A stretch of DNA of 64,000 nt from Streptomyces sp. MMG1533 (GTDB taxonomy: Bacteria; Actinomycetota; Actinomycetes; Streptomycetales; Streptomycetaceae), in assembly GCF_001279775.1 (NCBI RefSeq), contig NZ_LGDG01000041.1, positions 62,001 through 126,000 of the forward strand, given 5' to 3'. Both the position numbers and the translations under genes were made by a program. The notes beneath the pieces were generated by a model. The model was not told the origin of the DNA, searched no databases, and worked only from the letters and a program-made list of their open reading frames with translations. Positions 27,156 through 35,337 of the stretch are shown here, piece by piece (positions within the stretch are counted from its first letter, which is position 1; each line of letters begins with the position of its first letter).

Positions 27156-27182
27156 TGTCACATCGAGCAGGGCTACCCGGTC
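27156..27182 (+). promoter_or_regulatory. ECF41-type promoter of the adjacent SDR gene
   Basis: TGTCACA at 27156-27162 is followed after exactly 16 bases by GGTC (27179-27182). The published ECF41 target motif is TGTCACA-N16-CGTC, so one base of the -10 differs. Location just after the sigma gene and 59 bp before the oxidoreductase start fits the known ECF41 arrangement. Confidence 0.8.
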
Positions 27183-27240
27183 TCAGCTGACGAGGGACGC
27201 TCCACCCGGGAGCGTCCGGCGTCCGAAGGGGCTGAACCGC

Positions 27241-27978
27241 ATGACCACGATCCTGGTGACCGGCGGTACCGGAACACTCGGCCGGCTCGTGACCGAGCGG
27301 CTGCGCGCGGACGGACACGAGGTACGGGTGCTGAGCCGGCACGCCCAGCCGTACGCCGTCGATCTGCGCGAGGGCGGCGCCGGGCTGGACGCGGCCGTCG
27401 CGGGCGTGGACACGATCGTGCACTGCGCGACCACACCGCGAGGTGACGAGCAGGCGGCCCGGCACCTGATCGGGGCGGCGCGGCGGGCGGGTGTGGGCCA
27501 CCTGGTCTACATCTCGATCGTCGGGGTGGACCGGGTGCCGTTCGGCTACTACAAGACCAAGCTCGCAGTGGAGAAGCAGATCGAGGAGTCGGGGCTCGGC
27601 TGGACCGTACTGCGGACGACCCAGTTCCACGATCTGCTCGTGCGGCTGTTCCGGATCCTGGCCAAGGCGCCGGTGATGCTGCTGCCCGCGGGAGTCCCGG
27701 ACCAGCCGATCGAGGTGGCCGAAGTGGCTGACCGGATGGCCGAGTTGGCGGCGGGAGCGCCCGCGGGGCGGGTCGCGGACATGGGCGGACCCGAGGTGCG
27801 GTCGTTCGACTCGCTGGCCCGGGCGTACCTGAAGGCGACGGGGCGGAAGCGGGCGGTGGTGAACGTGCCGCTGGCGGGCAGGACGTACCGCGAGTTCCGG
27901 GCGGGCGGCCATCTGACGCCGGAACGGGCCGTGGGGAAGGGGTCGTTCGAGGACTATCTGGCTGCCCGGAGGGGCTAG
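27241..27978 (+). CDS. NmrA-like atypical SDR, NAD(P)-binding protein
   Basis: This 245-residue Rossmann protein opens TTILVTGGTGTLGRLVTERLRADGHEV with the GxxGxxG dinucleotide motif. YISIVGVDRVPFGYYKTKLAVEKQIEESG contains a YxxxK pair, and the NmrA/atypical SDR surface follows (WTVLRTTQFHDLLVRLF). It is probably an oxidoreductase or redox sensor of unknown substrate. It lies behind a TGTCACA ECF41 promoter and is the presumed target of the neighbouring sigma factor. Its stop overlaps that of the convergent ROK gene by four bases. Confidence 0.9.
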   Translation: MTTILVTGGTGTLGRLVTERLRADGHEVRVLSRHAQPYAVDLREGGAGLDAAVAGVDTIVHCATTPRGDEQAARHLIGAARRAGVGHLVYISIVGVDRVPFGYYKTKLAVEKQIEESGLGWTVLRTTQFHDLLVRLFRILAKAPVMLLPAGVPDQPIEVAEVADRMAELAAGAPAGRVADMGGPEVRSFDSLARAYLKATGRKRAVVNVPLAGRTYREFRAGGHLTPERAVGKGSFEDYLAARRG

Positions 27979-29192
27979 CCCGCCCCCCGGGGCGCGAACA
28001 ACTCGTCCTGCGCCCGGTCCCGTGCCGTGAGCAGCGCCCCGCGCAGCACCGCGCCGCCGCCGAGGGTGCTGGGCCGCACCTGTGTGGGCAGGGGGGACAG
28101 TCGGGCGAGACGGTCCTGGACCCGGAGCGCCAGGGCGTCGCCGCCCGCACGGCCGATCTCTCCGGCCAGCACCACGCAGCCGGGGTCCAGTACGGCGACG
28201 ACGGCGGCGGCGCCGAGGGCGACGCGGTCGGCGAGGGCGTCGAGGAAGCGGGCGGGGGCCTCGGTGCGGGACCCGCGGTGCGCGCGGTCCACCGCCGCTT
28301 CCACCGCCGCGCGGACGAGCGCCGCCGCCTGCGGCTCGTTCGCCGCGGCCGTGGCCGTCACCCCGTGCTCCGCCGCCAGGTCGGCGATCGCGCCGGCGCC
28401 CGCGAGGGAGTGGAAGCCTCCGTCGCAGCCGGTCGCCGACGGCAGTCCCGTCGTCCCCGGCACCGGCAGGAAGCCGATCTCCCCCGCGCCGCCGGAGGCT
28501 CCCCGGCGAAGGGTGCCGTCGAGGACGAGCGCGGCACCGATGCCGATGCCGAGCCAGAGCAGGGCGAAGGTGTCCCGGTCGCGGGCGGCGCCGTCGCGCT
28601 GTTCGGCGAGGGCGGCGAGGTTGGTCTCGTTCTCGACGCTGACCCGGGTCCGGGGGAAGCGCTCCTGAAGCGCGGCCACCAGTTGCCGGTGCCATTCGGG
28701 CAGGCCCGAGGAGTCGCGGAGGTCGCCGCTCGCCGGGTCGATCAGGCCGGGTGCGCCGATGCCGAGGGTGTGCAGCCGGTCCGCGCCGGCTTCCTTCGCC
28801 ACCCGCTCGACCAGGGTGACCGCCTGGTCCACCGCGGGCCCGGTGCCCGTGTCGTCGCCGATCGGCACGGACGCCTCGGCGAGCACGCTGCCGAGGAGGT
28901 CGGAGACGAGGACCGCGACGCCCTCGGTACGGATGTCGAGGGCCGCCAGATGGGCGCGGTCGGCGACGATCCCGTACAGCTTCGCGTTCGGCCCGCGCCG
29001 CTGCTCGCCCGACTCCCCGACCACCGAGATCAGGCCGGAGGCGGTGAGGCGTTCGACGAGGTCGGCGACGCTCGGCCGGGACAGGCCGGTGAGCTGCTTC
29101 AACTGCCCTGCCGTCAACGGGCCCTCCTGCTGGAGCAGACGCAGGGCGAGTCTGTCGTTGATGGCCCGGGCGGTGCTCGAGGATGCGGGCAT
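27975..29192 (-). CDS. ROK-family transcriptional regulator
   Basis: This 405-residue protein has an N-terminal winged HTH (AINDRLALRLLQQEGPLTAGQLKQLTGLSRPSVADLVERLTASGLI). The ROK fold follows with LGIGAPGLIDPASGDLRDS, NETNLAALAEQ and LGIGIGAALVLDGTLRRGASGGAGEIG. The usual zinc Cys cluster (CxCGxxGCxE) is reduced to a single GCDGGFHS, so I doubt sugar kinase activity. It is divergent from an MFS permease, and an inverted repeat lies between them. It likely represses that permease in response to a sugar. The start at 29192 is the ATG nearest the HTH. Confidence 0.93.
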   Translation of the reverse strand: MPASSSTARAINDRLALRLLQQEGPLTAGQLKQLTGLSRPSVADLVERLTASGLISVVGESGEQRRGPNAKLYGIVADRAHLAALDIRTEGVAVLVSDLLGSVLAEASVPIGDDTGTGPAVDQAVTLVERVAKEAGADRLHTLGIGAPGLIDPASGDLRDSSGLPEWHRQLVAALQERFPRTRVSVENETNLAALAEQRDGAARDRDTFALLWLGIGIGAALVLDGTLRRGASGGAGEIGFLPVPGTTGLPSATGCDGGFHSLAGAGAIADLAAEHGVTATAAANEPQAAALVRAAVEAAVDRAHRGSRTEAPARFLDALADRVALGAAAVVAVLDPGCVVLAGEIGRAGGDALALRVQDRLARLSPLPTQVRPSTLGGGAVLRGALLTARDRAQDELFAPRGAG

Positions 29193-29248
29193 GCCGGGAT
29201 CCTTCCAGATCGGCGAGGCCGGACAGCGGGGGCTGATTGTCCCGCTAT

Positions 29249-29271
29249 CTATCAGGCAGGGTTCCTGATAG
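29249..29271. promoter_or_regulatory. Palindromic operator between ROK regulator and MFS gene
   Basis: CTATCAGG, seven bases, CCTGATAG: a perfect 8-bp inverted repeat, unusually A/T-containing for this genome. It lies 57 bp from the ROK start and 48 bp from the MFS start. It is a plausible binding site for the ROK repressor, controlling both divergent genes. Confidence 0.65.
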
Positions 29272-29318
29272 TTTACGGCGTCGCGAGCGCGGACCGAAAA
29301 CCCGGGAGGGGCCCGAGA

Positions 29319-30530
29319 ATGAGTGAAGTGGTCTTCGACCAAGTCGAGGTGAAGCGGGCCCGGTACGCCGTGGCCGCTGTGTTCGCCGTGCACGGGGCCG
29401 TGACCGGCTCGTTCGCGACACGTGTGCCGTGGATCCAGGACCATGCGTCGGTGAGTGCGGGACAGCTCGGCTTCGCCCTGGCCTTCACGGCGTTCGGCGC
29501 CTCGTGCTCGATGCCGCTGGCCGGCCGGATCACCCACCGCTTCGGCAGCCGGGCGGCCCTGCGCGGGCTGCTCTCACTGTGGACACTGGCGCTGGTCCTG
29601 CCGTCGCTCGCGCCGAACCTGTACACGCTGTGCCTGGCGATGTTCGCCTACGGCGCCACTGCCGGCATGGCCGACGTCGCCATGAACGCGCTGGGCGTCG
29701 AGGTCGAGCGACTGCTCGGCAAGTCGATCATGTCCGGCCTGCACGGCATGTGGAGCGCGGGTGCGCTGATCGGCTCGGCGGCCGGCACACTCGCCGCGCA
29801 CCTCGGTGCGGACGCGCGCCTGCACTTCGCGCTGGCGGCGGCCGCCCTCACCGTGCTCGGGGTCCTGGCCTGCCGCTGGGTGCTCGACCTGCAGCCCGCC
29901 GAGGACGAGGAGCCGCCGCCGAGGTTCGCACTGCCGCCCAGGTCGGCGCTGCTGATCGGCGCGGTCGGTTTCTGCGCGGTGTTCGCGGAGGGGGCGAGCC
30001 TGGACTGGTCCGCGGTCTATCTGCGCGACCGGATGGACACCTCGGCGGGGCTCGCCGCCGCCTGCACGACCGGGTTCATGCTCACCATGGCGCTGGCACG
30101 ACTCGTGGGCGACGCGGTCGTGAACCGCTTCGGCTCGGTCCGTACCGTGCGCGTCGGCGGTGTCCTCGCCGCCGCGGGAGGGCTGCTCATCGTCGTCGCG
30201 GACCATCCGGCCGTGGCGATGGGCGGGTTCGCGCTGATGGGTCTCGGTATCGCCGTCGTCGTACCGCTGTGCTTCGCCGCGGCGGGCCGCAGCGGGCCGA
30301 ACCCCAGCCTCGCCATCGCCGGCGTCGCGACCATCACGTACACCTCGGGCCTGATCGCACCGAGCGCGATCGGCGGAATCGCCCAGGCGACCAGCCTGAT
30401 GGTGTCGTTCGGTCTGGTGACGGTGCTGGCGTGCGGGCTCGTGGTCTTCGCGGGCGTGCTGCGCGCGGGCGACCGCGACCGGCCGAAGGTCAGCCGGCGG
30501 CCCGCAGCAGTTCCCGACCCGCGGCCCTGA
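29319..30530 (+). CDS. MFS transporter (fucose/sugar-permease-like)
   Basis: This 403-residue protein has about 12 helices. Its arrangement (VPWIQDHASVSAGQLGFALAF, AGRITHRFGSRAAL, and MADVAMNALGVEVERLLGKSIMSGLHGMWSAGALIGS) is typical of FucP-like and YbjJ-like permeases. The ligand is probably a sugar given the divergent ROK regulator, but the sequence does not prove it. The ATG at 29319 follows GGGAGGGGCCC. The 3' end overlaps the convergent thioesterase gene by 41 bp. Confidence 0.9.
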   Translation: MSEVVFDQVEVKRARYAVAAVFAVHGAVTGSFATRVPWIQDHASVSAGQLGFALAFTAFGASCSMPLAGRITHRFGSRAALRGLLSLWTLALVLPSLAPNLYTLCLAMFAYGATAGMADVAMNALGVEVERLLGKSIMSGLHGMWSAGALIGSAAGTLAAHLGADARLHFALAAAALTVLGVLACRWVLDLQPAEDEEPPPRFALPPRSALLIGAVGFCAVFAEGASLDWSAVYLRDRMDTSAGLAAACTTGFMLTMALARLVGDAVVNRFGSVRTVRVGGVLAAAGGLLIVVADHPAVAMGGFALMGLGIAVVVPLCFAAAGRSGPNPSLAIAGVATITYTSGLIAPSAIGGIAQATSLMVSFGLVTVLACGLVVFAGVLRAGDRDRPKVSRRPAAVPDPRP

Positions 30531-30984
30531 ACCCGTCGCTCCACGGCGCTGGACGCAGGGTCCCCGCGTCCAGCCGCACCTGCACCCGGGTGCCCCGCGC
30601 GTACGTCGTGGCACCGTCCGCCGAGCAGAACCGGAAGCCGTACGTCAGACGGGTGCTGCCGAGGCGTTCCAGCCGGAGGTGGACGGCGCACGTGCCGGTC
30701 CGGGTGAACGGGGCCTCGTAGCCGGTCAGCAGCTCCTTGACCACGTTGCAGGCGACCCCGGCGCTCGCCCGGGCGCCGTCGAAGCGGAGGCCGTGCTCCT
30801 GCCGGAACCCGGTCCAGGCCCGCTCGACCAGCAGAGGGCAGCGGGCGTTGTGCAGCATGCCGAGCACGTCGAGGTCGTCGAGGTCGTCGAGGTCGTCGAA
30901 GTGGACCGTGACCGGCTCAGCCGGCCGTACGTCAGGGCGGGGGCGATCGGGGCTTCGGCGGTCACGTGAGAATGGTCCCGGCAT
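30490..30984 (-). CDS. Acyl-CoA thioesterase, 4HBT hot-dog family
   Basis: This 164-residue protein has the hot-dog fold core MLHNARCPLLVERAWTGFRQEHG, FDGARASAGVACNVVKELLTGYEAPF and RLERLGSTRLTYGFRF, as in 4-hydroxybenzoyl-CoA thioesterase relatives. The active-site Asp is probably the Asp preceding VLGMLHN. The segment before it reads DDLDDLDDLD because a 9-bp unit is repeated three times, apparently an expansion of a normally single DDLD. The only start in frame near the homology is the ATG at 30984, leaving just 33 bp to the divergent permease. Confidence 0.85.
   Translation of the reverse strand: MPGPFSRDRRSPDRPRPDVRPAEPVTVHFDDLDDLDDLDVLGMLHNARCPLLVERAWTGFRQEHGLRFDGARASAGVACNVVKELLTGYEAPFTRTGTCAVHLRLERLGSTRLTYGFRFCSADGATTYARGTRVQVRLDAGTLRPAPWSDGFRAAGRELLRAAG
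30871..30897. repeat. Three 9-bp in-frame tandem repeats inside the thioesterase gene
   Basis: GAGGTCGTC occurs three times without interruption. On the coding strand it is GACGACCTC, adding Asp-Asp-Leu per unit next to the putative catalytic Asp. Confidence 0.9.
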
Positions 30985-31017
30985 CGCACCCGCACGCGAC
31001 GAAAGCGAAACCGCACC

Positions 31018-32403
31018 ATGGATCTTGGCGTCCGCTGGAAACTGCACGGCGACGGACACACGCCGGCGCCCGGAGCGGTGGTCCGCCCCGACGAACGGCT
31101 CTCCTGGCCGCGCACGGTCGGGCTCGGCGCCCAGCACGTGGTGGCCATGTTCGGGGCGTCCTTCGTGGCCCCGGTCCTGATGGGCCTGGACCCGAACCTC
31201 GCCATCATGATGTCCGGCGTCGCGACCGTGATCTTCCTGCTCGCCACCCGGGGCCGGGTGCCCAGCTACCTGGGCTGCTCGCTGTCCTTCGTGGGCGTCG
31301 CCGCGGTCATCCGGGCCGACGGCGGTACGAGCGCCACGGTGACCGGCGCGGTCCTCGTCGTCGGCATCGCGCTCTTCCTGGTGGGTGTCGCCGTCCAGCG
31401 CTTCGGGGCGCGGATCATCCACGCCGCGATGCCGCCGATCGTCACCGGCGCGGTGGTGATGCTGATCGGCTTCAACCTGGCGCCCGTCACGGCCTCGACG
31501 TACTGGCCGCAGGACCAGTGGACGGCCCTGCTGGTCATGCTGTTCACCGGTCTGGCCGTCGTCTGCCTGCGGGGCTTCTGGTCACGGATCGCGATCTTCC
31601 TCGGCCTGGTCTTCGGCTACGGCATCTCCTGGGCCTTCGACCGGATCTTCGGGCGGATCCACTCGGTGGACGCGAGCGGCAAGCTCACCGACCACTGGCG
31701 GCTCGACCTCTCCGCCGTCGGCCAGGCCGACTGGGCCGGGCTGCCGACCTTCCACGGGCCGTCCTTCCAGTGGTCCGCGATCCTGGTCGCGCTGCCCGTC
31801 GTCATCGCCCTGGTCGCCGAGAACGCCGGGCACGTCAAAGCGGTCGGCGAGATGACCGGCGACCGGCTGGACGACAAGCTCGGTACGGCGATCTCCGCCG
31901 ACGGCATCGGCTCCGTGCTGTCCACCGCGGTCGGCGGCCCGCCCAACACCACCTACTCCGAGAACATCGGCGTGATGGCCGCGACCCGCGTCTACTCCAC
32001 GGCCGCCTACTGGGCCGCCGCCGGCTTCGCCCTCCTCTTCGGCCTGTGCCCGAAGTTCGGCGCGGTCGTGGCCGCGATCCCCGGCGGCGTCCTCGGTGGG
32101 ATCACCGTCATCCTGTACGGCATGATCGGCCTTCTGGGCGCCCAGATCTGGATCAACGCCGACGTGGACCTGCGCAACCCGCTCAACCTGGTACCGGCCG
32201 CCGCGGGCATCATCATCGGCGTCGGCGACGTCACCATGGAGTTCACCGACACCTTCTCCCTCAGCGGCATCGCCCTCGGCACACTGGTCGTCATCACCGG
32301 CTACCACGCGCTGCGCGCGTTCGCGCCGGCCCACCTCAAGACGCAGGAGCCGTTGCTCGACGAGGGGACTTCGACGTACGACGAGAAGGCCGGACAGCCG
32401 TGA
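31018..32403 (+). CDS. Uracil/xanthine permease (NAT/NCS2 family)
   Basis: This 461-residue NCS2 symporter has about 14 segments. Landmarks are VGLGAQHVVAMFGASFVAPVLMG, VPSYLGCSLSFVGVAA, LVAENAGHVKAVGEMTG with the substrate-binding Glu, and the family signature GGPPNTTYSENIGVMAATRVYS. It most resembles the UraA/PyrP uracil permeases, importing uracil with protons. The start is ATG at 31018. It overlaps the following kinase-like gene by four bases (GTGA at 32400-32403). Confidence 0.94.
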   Translation: MDLGVRWKLHGDGHTPAPGAVVRPDERLSWPRTVGLGAQHVVAMFGASFVAPVLMGLDPNLAIMMSGVATVIFLLATRGRVPSYLGCSLSFVGVAAVIRADGGTSATVTGAVLVVGIALFLVGVAVQRFGARIIHAAMPPIVTGAVVMLIGFNLAPVTASTYWPQDQWTALLVMLFTGLAVVCLRGFWSRIAIFLGLVFGYGISWAFDRIFGRIHSVDASGKLTDHWRLDLSAVGQADWAGLPTFHGPSFQWSAILVALPVVIALVAENAGHVKAVGEMTGDRLDDKLGTAISADGIGSVLSTAVGGPPNTTYSENIGVMAATRVYSTAAYWAAAGFALLFGLCPKFGAVVAAIPGGVLGGITVILYGMIGLLGAQIWINADVDLRNPLNLVPAAAGIIIGVGDVTMEFTDTFSLSGIALGTLVVITGYHALRAFAPAHLKTQEPLLDEGTSTYDEKAGQP

Positions 32404-33278
32404 GTCCCGCCCTGTCGCCCGACGACGCCCGCCGCCTGCACGAGCTGCTGGGAGCACGTCCGATGCACGCCCGGCGGCTCACCGAGCGCGGGTACTCCAA
32501 CGTCCACCGCCGGCTGGTGAGCCTGGACAACGGTCGGTCGGTGTTCGTGAAACGTGCGGCCGACGCGCAGACGGCGAGGTGGTTGCGGGACGAACACCGC
32601 GCCTATGCGGAACTCGGGGGTGCTTTCATGCCCCGGCTGCTCGGCTGGGCCGACGGGGAGCACCCGATGCTCGTCCTGGAGGATCTGTCGGGCTGTCACT
32701 GGCCGCCCCCCTGGTCGGCACGGCAGGTCCGCGCCGTGCTCGACGCGCTCGCGGAACTCGCCGCGAGCCGTCCCTTCCCGGGCCTGGGCAAGGTCACCGA
32801 GACCGTGCACGCGCAGAGCGGCTGGGCGGAGGTGGCCCGCGACCCCGCCCCCTTCCTCGCCCTCGGCCTGTGCTCTCCAGGCTGGCTCGACCGGGCGCTC
32901 CCGGCACTCCTGGACGCCTCCGGCGACGCCACGTGTCTGGACGGCGATGCGGTGCTCCACCTCGACGTGCGCAGCGACAACCTCTGCTTCCGGGACGGCC
33001 GGGCGCTCCTGGTGGACTGGAACCTCGCGGCCGTCGGCAACGCTCGGTACGACATCGCCTTCTGGCTGCCCAGCCTGCACGCCGAAGGAGGACCGCCGCC
33101 GGACTCGGTCGCCTCGGTCCCGCCCGAACTCGTCGCGCCGGTCGCCGGGTTCTTCGCCTGCCGCGCCGGGCTTCCGGTCGTCCCGGCGGCGCCACGGGTC
33201 CGGGACGTCCAGCTCAGCCAGCTGAGGACGGCGCTGCCGTGGTGCGCACGGGTGCTCGGGCTGCCGTTGCCCGGATGA
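32400..33278 (+). CDS. Aminoglycoside phosphotransferase-like kinase (APH family)
   Basis: This 292-residue APH/choline-kinase-fold protein shows VFVKRAADAQTARWLRDEHRAY with the ATP-binding Lys, PMLVLEDLSG as hinge, and LHLDVRSDNLCFRDGRALLVDWNLAAVGNARYDIAFWLPSL, which carries the catalytic Asp (usual HGDLHPGN replaced by HLDVRSDN) and the metal Asp-Trp. It is likely a small-molecule kinase. Resistance is possible but unsupported. Translational coupling to the uracil permease may hint at nucleobase or nucleoside metabolism, but this is only context. Confidence 0.88.
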   Translation: MSPALSPDDARRLHELLGARPMHARRLTERGYSNVHRRLVSLDNGRSVFVKRAADAQTARWLRDEHRAYAELGGAFMPRLLGWADGEHPMLVLEDLSGCHWPPPWSARQVRAVLDALAELAASRPFPGLGKVTETVHAQSGWAEVARDPAPFLALGLCSPGWLDRALPALLDASGDATCLDGDAVLHLDVRSDNLCFRDGRALLVDWNLAAVGNARYDIAFWLPSLHAEGGPPPDSVASVPPELVAPVAGFFACRAGLPVVPAAPRVRDVQLSQLRTALPWCARVLGLPLPG

Positions 33279-33296
33279 CCCGCCCGGGCCCCTTCG

Positions 33297-34484
33297 TCAG
33301 CGCGCCAACTCGTAGGCGTACGAAGGCGTGAACGTCCCCGGTGCCCCCTTGCACCCGTCCGACTCCCCGGGCAGCTTCACCCACAGGTAGCCGTCGATCC
33401 GCGCCTCCCCGGTGTTCAGCGTCGGCGTGCGGCCGAGCTTGCGGCCGGACGGGTCGCACCACTCGCCGTCGGCCGGAGCGCCGTTGCCGTTGCGGCTGGT
33501 GTCGATGACGGCGCCGAGCCCCGACGGGCCGCCGAGGGCGTCGAGGACCTGCCGGTCGTAGGCGATCTCGTCGTCCGTGCGGTGGAAGTTGGAGACGTTG
33601 CTGAAGATGCCGTCGGAGGAGGCGGCCGAGGCGGCGCCGGCCTGCCGCAGCCAGCCCGCCTGTTTCGCGGCGGCGTTCCAGCCGGAGTGGCCGGCGTCGT
33701 AGTAGACCCGGGCCTTGGGGTCGGCGGCCTTGAGGACGCGGCCCGCGCGGGCCAACGAGGCGAAGCGGCGGGCGCGTTCGCCCGACGAGAGGCACTCGGT
33801 CTGGGCGACCGAGTCGGGCTCCAGGATCACGATGACCTCGCCGGACCCCAGCCCGGCGGCGAAGGCGTCGATCCAGTCGTCGTAGGCGTCGAGGTCGGGC
33901 GCCCCGCCCTGCGAGGCGCCTCCGCAGTCGCGGCCGGGGATGGCGTACGGCACGACGACGGGCACCCGGCCCTGCGTGCTGCCTCCGGAGGTGACCGCGC
34001 GGACCCGCGAGGTGATGGTCGACGGCGTGAAGTCGGCGAACCAGACGGCCGCGGGCTGGTCGGCTATGCGGGACGCGATGACCGCGTGGCGCGGGTCGGC
34101 GCCGTGGGCGTGCACCCAGTCGAGCACCTGGGACTCGGGGTAGCGGTAGAGCCGGGTGGAGGCGGCGGGGGACTGCCGCTTCTCCGTCTTCGTCGGGGAC
34201 GGCGAGGGACTCGCCTTCTTCTTCGGGGAGGGCGAGGCGGAAGCGCTCGCGCTGGGTGAGGCGGAGGGCGTCGGGACGGCGGGCAGGGGCGCCAGGTACG
34301 GCGAGCTGGTCACCTCGGGCCTCGCCTCGTCGGCGTCACGCCGGTCGTCGAGGGCGGACAGCATCCCGGTCGCGGTGCCTATCGCGACCACCACGGAGGC
34401 AGCCGCGGCCATGACGCCACGCCGCGCGGACCGCCTGCGCTCGGCCCGGCGTGCGGCCAGACGCTGCGCACGTGAGCCTGACAC
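33297..34484 (-). CDS. Membrane-anchored or secreted GH6 cellulase
   Basis: This 395-residue protein has a short basic cytoplasmic head, one hydrophobic segment (GVMAAAASVVVAIGTATGMLSAL), a Pro/Ser/Lys linker at about 70-110, and a GH6 domain. That domain shows RIADQPAAVWFADF, VVPYAIPGRDCGGASQGGA, VILEPDSVAQTE with the proton-donor Asp, VYYDAGHSGW, and the C-terminal DGYLWVKLPGESDG. GH6 enzymes cut beta-1,4-glucan with inversion. No signal peptidase site is obvious, so it may stay membrane anchored. No cellulose-binding module and no CebR box were seen. The GTG at 34484 is the start. Confidence 0.92.
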   Translation of the reverse strand: MSGSRAQRLAARRAERRRSARRGVMAAAASVVVAIGTATGMLSALDDRRDADEARPEVTSSPYLAPLPAVPTPSASPSASASASPSPKKKASPSPSPTKTEKRQSPAASTRLYRYPESQVLDWVHAHGADPRHAVIASRIADQPAAVWFADFTPSTITSRVRAVTSGGSTQGRVPVVVPYAIPGRDCGGASQGGAPDLDAYDDWIDAFAAGLGSGEVIVILEPDSVAQTECLSSGERARRFASLARAGRVLKAADPKARVYYDAGHSGWNAAAKQAGWLRQAGAASAASSDGIFSNVSNFHRTDDEIAYDRQVLDALGGPSGLGAVIDTSRNGNGAPADGEWCDPSGRKLGRTPTLNTGEARIDGYLWVKLPGESDGCKGAPGTFTPSYAYELAR

Positions 34485-34594
34485 GGTGCAGCTCCCCCCT
34501 GTTGCTCTCCCCCACGGCGGGCGCGTTCCCCCGTTCTGGGGAAGCGTCGGGCCCGCCGGTACCCGGGCCAGCCTAAAGCTGCGACTCTGCCCCC

Positions 34595-35323
34595 ATGGTG
34601 CAATGCGAACAAGTCACCACCCCCGTCGAGCCGGTAGCCCCTCCCGTCGACCCGGTCACCACTCCGGTCGACGGGATCATCTCCCGAATGCGCGCGCTCG
34701 ACGCGACCCTGCCGGCGCGCGACGGCCTCGCGGTCTTCAACCGCGTCTACCTCGCCGTCACCGAGGCGGTCGATCAGCGCATCGACAGCGGCCGGTTCGG
34801 GGACGCGCGGGCCGCGATCACGCTGGACGTGCGGTTCGCGGAGCGCTACCTGGACGCCGTCGAGGCGGTGGCCGCCGAGCGGCGCCCGCCGGCCTGCTGG
34901 CGGCCTCTGTTCCAGATGCGCCGCCATCCCGGAGTACGACCATTGCAGTTCGCGCTCGCGGGCATCAATGCGCACATCGGGCACGACCTGGCGCTCGCCG
35001 TCGTGGACACCTGTCGTACGCTCGGCTGCGAACCCGCCGATGTGGAGGACGAGTTCGACCGCGTGGGCGATCTCCTCGTCTCGCTGGAGGAGCGCATCCG
35101 CGAAGAGCTGATGCCGGGCCCCGACCTCCTCCAGATCGCCGACCCGCTCACCCATCTGCTCGGCTCGTGGAGCCTGGAGCGCGCCCGGGAGGCGACGTGG
35201 ACCGCGGCGCGGGCCCTGTGGGTGCTGCGCCGACTGCCCGACGTCGCCGAGGAGTTCACCGAACGTCTGGACGCGGCGGTGGGCCTGGCGGGACGCATGC
35301 TGCTCACGCCCCTGCCGGACTGA
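34595..35323 (+). CDS. DUF5995 family protein
   Basis: This 242-residue helical protein includes FNRVYLAVTEAVDQRID, RFAERYLDAVEAVAAERRPPACWRPLF and LQFALAGINAHIGHDLALAVV, recognisable as the DUF5995 core. Its conserved His and Asp residues (HIGHDL) suggest a metal or heme site, but no function is known to me. It is divergent from the GH6 gene and convergent with the monooxygenase gene 14 bp away. Confidence 0.85.
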   Translation: MVQCEQVTTPVEPVAPPVDPVTTPVDGIISRMRALDATLPARDGLAVFNRVYLAVTEAVDQRIDSGRFGDARAAITLDVRFAERYLDAVEAVAAERRPPACWRPLFQMRRHPGVRPLQFALAGINAHIGHDLALAVVDTCRTLGCEPADVEDEFDRVGDLLVSLEERIREELMPGPDLLQIADPLTHLLGSWSLERAREATWTAARALWVLRRLPDVAEEFTERLDAAVGLAGRMLLTPLPD

Positions 35324-35337
35324 CCGGCCGCAAAGGC

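Noticed and set aside
32400..33278. Antibiotic resistance phosphotransferase
   Set aside because: The fold is APH-like, but coupling to a uracil permease and lack of a resistance or biosynthesis context do not support calling resistance.
34485..34594. CebR operator upstream of the GH6 gene
   Set aside because: I looked for the TGGGAGCGCTCCCA-type palindrome and found none.
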